A stretch of 64,000 bases of DNA, taken from JANYCO01 sp035535995 (lineage in GTDB: Bacteria > Bacteroidota > Bacteroidia > Cytophagales > Cytophagaceae). Positions 60,420 through 64,000 of this stretch are shown piece by piece. A model generated the notes under the pieces. The model saw only the letters and a program-made list of their open reading frames with translations, did no database searches and was not told where the DNA came from. Location: positions 1-64,000 of the forward strand of contig DATLOZ010000027.1 in assembly GCA_035535995.1 (NCBI GenBank). The letters run 5' to 3'. Made by a program: the position numbers and the translations under genes. The stretch's first letter is position 1. Every line of letters starts with the position of its first letter.

Positions 60420-61736
60420 ATGGAAAACTATAAAATAAAACGAAATCCTAAAAAGCTGACCGACGAACAGATCAACCGGCACAAGGATTTTGGGAAACTC
60501 CTGACTGATCAGCAGAAGCTTTATCGCTATAAAGACGCGACCAGGCCGCTGTATAAAAATTGGGGACTGATGGGGATGATGATCCTGGTTGGAGTGGTAT
60601 TGCTGATGATCATGCTGGATTCCGCCGAAGACCCGGCCCTGGCCGAAACAGAAAAAGACAGCATTGCAGTGATCAAAGCCGATACAGAACTGATCAATCC
60701 TGTAGAACAATCGACTACTACTTCTTCCCAGAACCTGACACAGAAAGGAACTTCAGAGGTCTCAAAGCCGGCGATACAAAATACACCACAGGTCGTTTAC
60801 GAAACATTTACCTTTCCGGCCTCTGCTGGCGCGGTCTTGTATACCAGTTCCGGCAACCGTTTGCTGATCCCGGCACAGGCGTTTTCTAAAAACAATAAGA
60901 CCTATCCTGCCGAAAAATTAGTAGTGCTGAGATACCGCGAGCTGTCTTCCGCTACTGAAGCCGGATTGAAAGCTCCTTCGTTTGAAACGAATAAAATTTT
61001 TGAACTTACAGCTCTGGACGAATCATTTAAAGAAACACTCACGATTTCCAAACCTTTGATCCTGGAAATACTTTCAACTGTGAAGGAAAGCGATGAAAAA
61101 CTTTATGTTTATGCTTCTGATAAAAAGAACTGGGAGTTTTCTGAGAAAGAAAATATAGCCTATCGTTTCACGATACAAGCCAACGAAACACAGTTTCCCG
61201 AATTAGTATTGCTCAAAGAACTAGCCTGGGAAATTCCGGCAGAAATCGGAAAGCCTTCCGACTTCAATTATATTTTCAATCATTCCTGGAAAGGATTTTC
61301 ATTTAAGACTACAGATAAAAAAGAGCTTGCCGTGAAGAGTCCTTCAGGTAGTTCTTTTAAAGGCATCCTGGATGTAGCGCCCCTTTTGGGCGATCCGCAG
61401 AAGGACCTTGCTTTGCGGGAAGCATTTTATACGGTGTATAATTTTAAAACAAAAAAGATCGGCGATGCTTCGCACTATGAAAAAGCGCTTGTTACGATAG
61501 GTGCATGGAAGACCTCTCCTGCAGGAAAGGAATATTTTCAATGGTTGAGATCGTCTGCGGAAAAACAGTTTGACAACGCAGAAAAAATTTCGAAGTTCAA
61601 GATTGTACAAACAGGTTTTGTTGCGATCGGCTATACACTGCAATCCGCCTCATCTTTGGCTTCTAAACGTATCTTGCTGTTGGAGAAATATCCTGAACGG
61701 GTAAGTCAGGAGAATGAAAATATGAATCAGGATTGA
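60420..61736 (+). CDS. Single-pass membrane protein, probable partner of the ECF sigma factor
   Basis: A 438-residue protein: about 45 cytosolic residues (KKLTDEQINRHKDFGKLL), one membrane helix (about 47-66, GLMGMMILVGVVLLMIML), then a Ser/Thr linker and a large periplasmic part with FPASAGAVLYTSSGNRLLIPAQAFS, a domain start seen in many Bacteroidota surface proteins. The topology matches anti-sigma factors, although no ASD zinc motif (HxxxCxxC) is present. It is 23 bp after the sigma gene, so an operon is nearly certain. The role as anti-sigma is inference. Confidence 0.8.
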   Translation: MENYKIKRNPKKLTDEQINRHKDFGKLLTDQQKLYRYKDATRPLYKNWGLMGMMILVGVVLLMIMLDSAEDPALAETEKDSIAVIKADTELINPVEQSTTTSSQNLTQKGTSEVSKPAIQNTPQVVYETFTFPASAGAVLYTSSGNRLLIPAQAFSKNNKTYPAEKLVVLRYRELSSATEAGLKAPSFETNKIFELTALDESFKETLTISKPLILEILSTVKESDEKLYVYASDKKNWEFSEKENIAYRFTIQANETQFPELVLLKELAWEIPAEIGKPSDFNYIFNHSWKGFSFKTTDKKELAVKSPSGSSFKGILDVAPLLGDPQKDLALREAFYTVYNFKTKKIGDASHYEKALVTIGAWKTSPAGKEYFQWLRSSAEKQFDNAEKISKFKIVQTGFVAIGYTLQSASSLASKRILLLEKYPERVSQENENMNQD

Positions 61737-61750
61737 TTTTACAGCTCGAA

Positions 61751-61794
61751 CTAATCAAGCAAATCTTCTAATCCTGAGAATCAAGGTTCAGATA
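61751..61794. repeat. Single arm of the TCTGAACCTTGATT repeat
   Basis: The sequence aaatcttctaatcctgagaat then caaggttcaga matches the right arms of the palindromes at 34075 and 55456. It starts 14 bp after the stop of the sigma-partner gene; no left arm precedes it. Confidence 0.7.
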
Positions 61795-61804
61795 ACTGAG
61801 TGCT

Positions 61805-61828
61805 GGCGCAAGCCTCTAGGCTTGTGCC
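61805..61828 (+). terminator. Terminator-like hairpin after the sigma operon
   Basis: A 10-bp stem with one mismatch (ggcgcaagcc / ggcttgtgcc) around tcta, followed by TTTTAT. A second short hairpin gccctccgggc follows at about 61841-61851. Confidence 0.55.
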
Positions 61829-61895
61829 TTTTATCACAGAGCCCTCCGGGCGGTGCATGTGGGTATGGTTTGGAAGCGAAGGTGTAAATCAATAT

Positions 61896-61962
61896 TACTC
61901 CATACTGTTGCTCTTGTTGTCCAGCATTCTGTCAGCAAGAGCAACAGCAACAGTATGGAGTA
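61896..61962. repeat. Hairpin with conserved 13-nt loop, copy 3
   Basis: The arms tactccatactgttgct... and the complement close on a loop whose reverse complement reads acagaatgctgga. It is an inverted relative of 36856-36921; here the extra gttgct unit is on the other arm. It lies 25 bp beyond the DUF72 stop on the minus strand. Confidence 0.85.
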
Positions 61963-61986
61963 TTTTCAGGGAATGACTTTACGATT

Positions 61987-62883
61987 CTAGTCAAACAAAC
62001 TTCCTTGCTTATACTGATCCGTAGGCGGCAGTGGTACTTGAGGGATTTTCATTTTTTCTAAAAAACGATTAGCCAGTTCCGGGCACAGACTTTTATCAGG
62101 GGTATGTATGAAAAAATAAATTTCTTTCAATCCTTCTTCCATCCATTTTTTCAAAAGCACTGTCCACTCGTCTATCCTTAGAAAATCAGTAGGATGAAGA
62201 TCATTGGCCACAAAACGAATAAATGCCGTGCGATTGGATAAGCGCATGTGCAGTACATCACGCCGGCCTGCTACGTCGGTGATCACGGTACTCATCAGGC
62301 GGTCTTCGAGGTAATTGAAAATTTTGTCAAACTTAAGGCGATCGGTAAACCATGCCTCGTGGCGAAATTCAATGGCAAGCGGAAAATTATCGGGAATGCC
62401 ATTGAGAAAATAGATCAATTGTTTGATCTTATCCGGACCAAAATAAGGAGGAAGCTGCAGGAAGCTTGTTCCTAGCTTGTTGCCGAGCGGGCGAACTGCT
62501 TCAATAAAATGCATCATGCTGTCCGACATTTTTACAAGGTCTTTTGCATGACTGATTGTTTGAGGAATTTTTGGACAAAAACGAAAATGGTCCGGCACCG
62601 ACTCGCGCCAGCGGAGTACGGTATCTTCGCTAGGTACCTGGTAGTGCGTAGCGTTTAGCTCGATAGTAGAAAATTTTTCTGCATAGTATTTCAGGTAATC
62701 TTTTTCTTTCGCGCCTTTGGGATAAATCTTTCCTACCCAACCTTTCTCCGCCCAGATCGGGCAACCCACGTGGACAGCAGACTCTTCCGAAGGAAAACCC
62801 GGAAGAATATTTACATTTCCCGCATGCTCTTTGGGAAGCGTAAATTCTACATGGTCAATATTGGGCAGTCGGCCGAAATCCAT
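61987..62883 (-). CDS. DUF72 (YecE-like) family protein
   Basis: A 298-residue TIM-barrel protein of the DUF72 family. Motifs: VGCPIWAEKGWVGKIYP near 38-55, STIELNATHYQVPS near 92, FRFCPKIPQTISH near 118, and AIEFRHEAWF near 175. The function of the family is not established. Single gene: 99 bp from the Pol IV gene, separated by an inverted repeat. Confidence 0.93.
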   Translation of the reverse strand: MDFGRLPNIDHVEFTLPKEHAGNVNILPGFPSEESAVHVGCPIWAEKGWVGKIYPKGAKEKDYLKYYAEKFSTIELNATHYQVPSEDTVLRWRESVPDHFRFCPKIPQTISHAKDLVKMSDSMMHFIEAVRPLGNKLGTSFLQLPPYFGPDKIKQLIYFLNGIPDNFPLAIEFRHEAWFTDRLKFDKIFNYLEDRLMSTVITDVAGRRDVLHMRLSNRTAFIRFVANDLHPTDFLRIDEWTVLLKKWMEEGLKEIYFFIHTPDKSLCPELANRFLEKMKIPQVPLPPTDQYKQGSLFD

Positions 62884-62887
62884 CTTT

Positions 62888-62956
62888 AGTTATGAATGTT
62901 GAATTATGAGTTATGAATATTAATCAATTCAACATTCATAATTCATAACTCATAAT
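62888..62956. repeat. Inverted repeat, ATGAATGTTGAATTATG family, copy 6
   Basis: The left arm agttatgaatgttgaatta faces a right arm with attcaacattcataatt and aactcataatt. It lies between the Pol IV stop and the DUF72 start, both minus strand. Confidence 0.8.
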
Positions 62957-62982
62957 TTTTACAAATATACGAACATTCTAGT

Positions 62983-64000
62983 TCATTCCCCCTCATATAA
63001 ATCCTTCACCGAACCAAAGCCTATAGCGTCTTTCAGCACGGGACTATCTTCTACCTGCGCAGCTTTCATGATGCTGTCTTTGCCGTATTTTTCTTTTAAT
63101 AAATACATGGTTTTGCGAAGCGTATCTTTTTTCATACCATTATCAAAAAGACTGTACTGCACTGCTTCATCAGGAATAAAATCGCTGGTACCCACGCCCA
63201 GCGCGGTGATATTGGGATTGATGACAGGTTCGCAGTTATGAATTTTCTGATATTTCTCCATTTTATGACGCACGATGTTGAGTAGCTGGATGCCATCCTG
63301 CAAAGGTTCGTTGAGCGTTACCTTTTCGTTCCAGCGATTGCCGTTCAGATAAGAAGTGTATATAAAAATATGTTTCGCATGTACTCCTTGTTTCGTCATC
63401 CTGCTTTCGAGCTTCATACAGAGCGAGAGCAGCAGATCATGAATCGTCTCCATCGATTTGCGTTGCTCTTTGGAAATTTGTCGCATGGCTTGCATGCTTT
63501 TATAGTTGCTGTCGGCAAGATCTACTTCGGAAAAATTGAGACGATAATGCCAATGTAGTCCTACCACGCTTTCGCAGGCAGCACGTAGTTTTTCTGGCGT
63601 AGCGTAGCGAATGTCAAGCGGCGTAAGAATGCCGGCGCGTTCAAGACGTTGCGCCATTCCTTTGCCAATCCCTGGAAGACTTGTCAATCGTAGCTTCTGG
63701 AGTATGCTGTCGATGTTTTCAGGAGAAATGATCGTAAGACCATCGGGTTTCTGAATGTCGGAAGCAAGCTTGGCAAGGAAAGCATTGGGCGCTATGCCGA
63801 TGGAACATTTCAGCCAGTCACCGGCTTCTTTGGTAATATCTTGTTTGATCTTTTTAGCTACCGTAGTGAGATCCTTATGTACAAGTTTGTAATCGCGAAA
63901 GTTGATTACCGCTTCGTCGATACTTTTGGGGATCACATCGTCCGAATATTTTCGTAGAATAGCAATGATCTTTTTATGAAAATCGCGGTACCGGTCAGGA
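62983..64000 (-). CDS. dinB: DNA polymerase IV (Y family), N-terminus outside window
   Basis: The frame is open to the right edge: before the internal GTG at 63936 the codons read RYRDFHKKIIAILRKYSDD, which is normal Pol IV sequence, so the gene is truncated by the window and not by mutation. About 339 residues are visible: the catalytic SIDEA motif, KCSIGIAPNAFLAKLASD, the helix-hairpin-helix LTSLPGIGKGMAQRLERAG and the little-finger domain. It copies damaged DNA with low fidelity. The C-terminus lacks the QLxLF clamp motif in standard form, although VQYSLF near residue 290 of the visible part could serve as a clamp-binding peptide. Confidence 0.94.
   Translation of the reverse strand, partial: PDRYRDFHKKIIAILRKYSDDVIPKSIDEAVINFRDYKLVHKDLTTVAKKIKQDITKEAGDWLKCSIGIAPNAFLAKLASDIQKPDGLTIISPENIDSILQKLRLTSLPGIGKGMAQRLERAGILTPLDIRYATPEKLRAACESVVGLHWHYRLNFSEVDLADSNYKSMQAMRQISKEQRKSMETIHDLLLSLCMKLESRMTKQGVHAKHIFIYTSYLNGNRWNEKVTLNEPLQDGIQLLNIVRHKMEKYQKIHNCEPVINPNITALGVGTSDFIPDEAVQYSLFDNGMKKDTLRKTMYLLKEKYGKDSIMKAAQVEDSPVLKDAIGFGSVKDLYEGE

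Noticed and set aside
29596..62956. Reading the regularly recurring inverted repeats as a CRISPR array or insertion sequence ends
   Set aside because: Copies are dispersed kilobases apart, lack unique equal-length spacers, and no cas or transposase gene is present in the window.
63936..63936. GTG at 63936 as start of Pol IV
   Set aside because: Upstream codons to the window edge read as normal Pol IV sequence, so the gene continues beyond the window.

Overview
The window looks like chromosome from a free-living member of the Bacteroidota (Cytophagales/Sphingobacteriales/Chitinophagales type). Evidence: two very large secreted proteins with type IX secretion C-terminal domains (one CHU_C/type B, one type A), a GldN-family protein, DUF4476, DUF2490 and DUF983 proteins, very few Shine-Dalgarno sequences, and TAnnTTTG-like -7 boxes. 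No rRNA, tRNA, CRISPR array, insertion sequence or prophage was seen. Both ends cut a gene: an FAD oxidoreductase on the left and DNA polymerase IV on the right.

Layout. 1-9.6 kb: a signalling cluster with a 2113-residue cytosolic hybrid histidine kinase (11 near-identical HAMP units, GAF, HisKA/HATPase, three receivers), a receiver-kinase, a single receiver, and a divergent single receiver. 9.8-15.3 kb: a hypothetical protein, DUF983, an AraC regulator and aconitase. 15.6-19.6 kb: a receiver plus a CheB-CheR-PAS-kinase fusion. 19.9-25.6 kb: Na+/H+ antiporter, HrpB helicase, an SDR and a 57-residue basic protein. 25.8-29.6 kb: a secreted WD40-caspase protein and a MazG-like pyrophosphohydrolase. 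29.7-36.8 kb: envelope and hypothetical proteins, an alkyltransferase-like protein, YitT, a sodium symporter, ClpS and RecR. 37-40.8 kb: a fused glycosyltransferase, thiolase and another receiver. 40.9-48.7 kb: T9SS cargo and an AlkZ-like glycosylase. 49-51.4 kb: MutS2. 51.5-55.4 kb: a probable GbsR-headed operon (two paralogous four-helix membrane proteins, DCC protein, TIGR01777 epimerase, SRPBCC). 55.6-64 kb: a low-complexity DUF4114/DUF4476 protein, an orphan GldN, TerC, an ECF sigma factor with a membrane partner, DUF72 and Pol IV.

Two themes stand out. First, phosphorelay proteins are abundant (four stand-alone receivers and three histidine kinases carrying four further receivers) with no DNA-binding output domain next to them. 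Second, intergenic DNA is filled with palindromic elements of at least eight families, often nested one inside another and often abutting stop codons. One family keeps a 13-nt loop while its perfectly paired stem is completely different between copies; one arm of another supplies the last codons and stop of the symporter gene.
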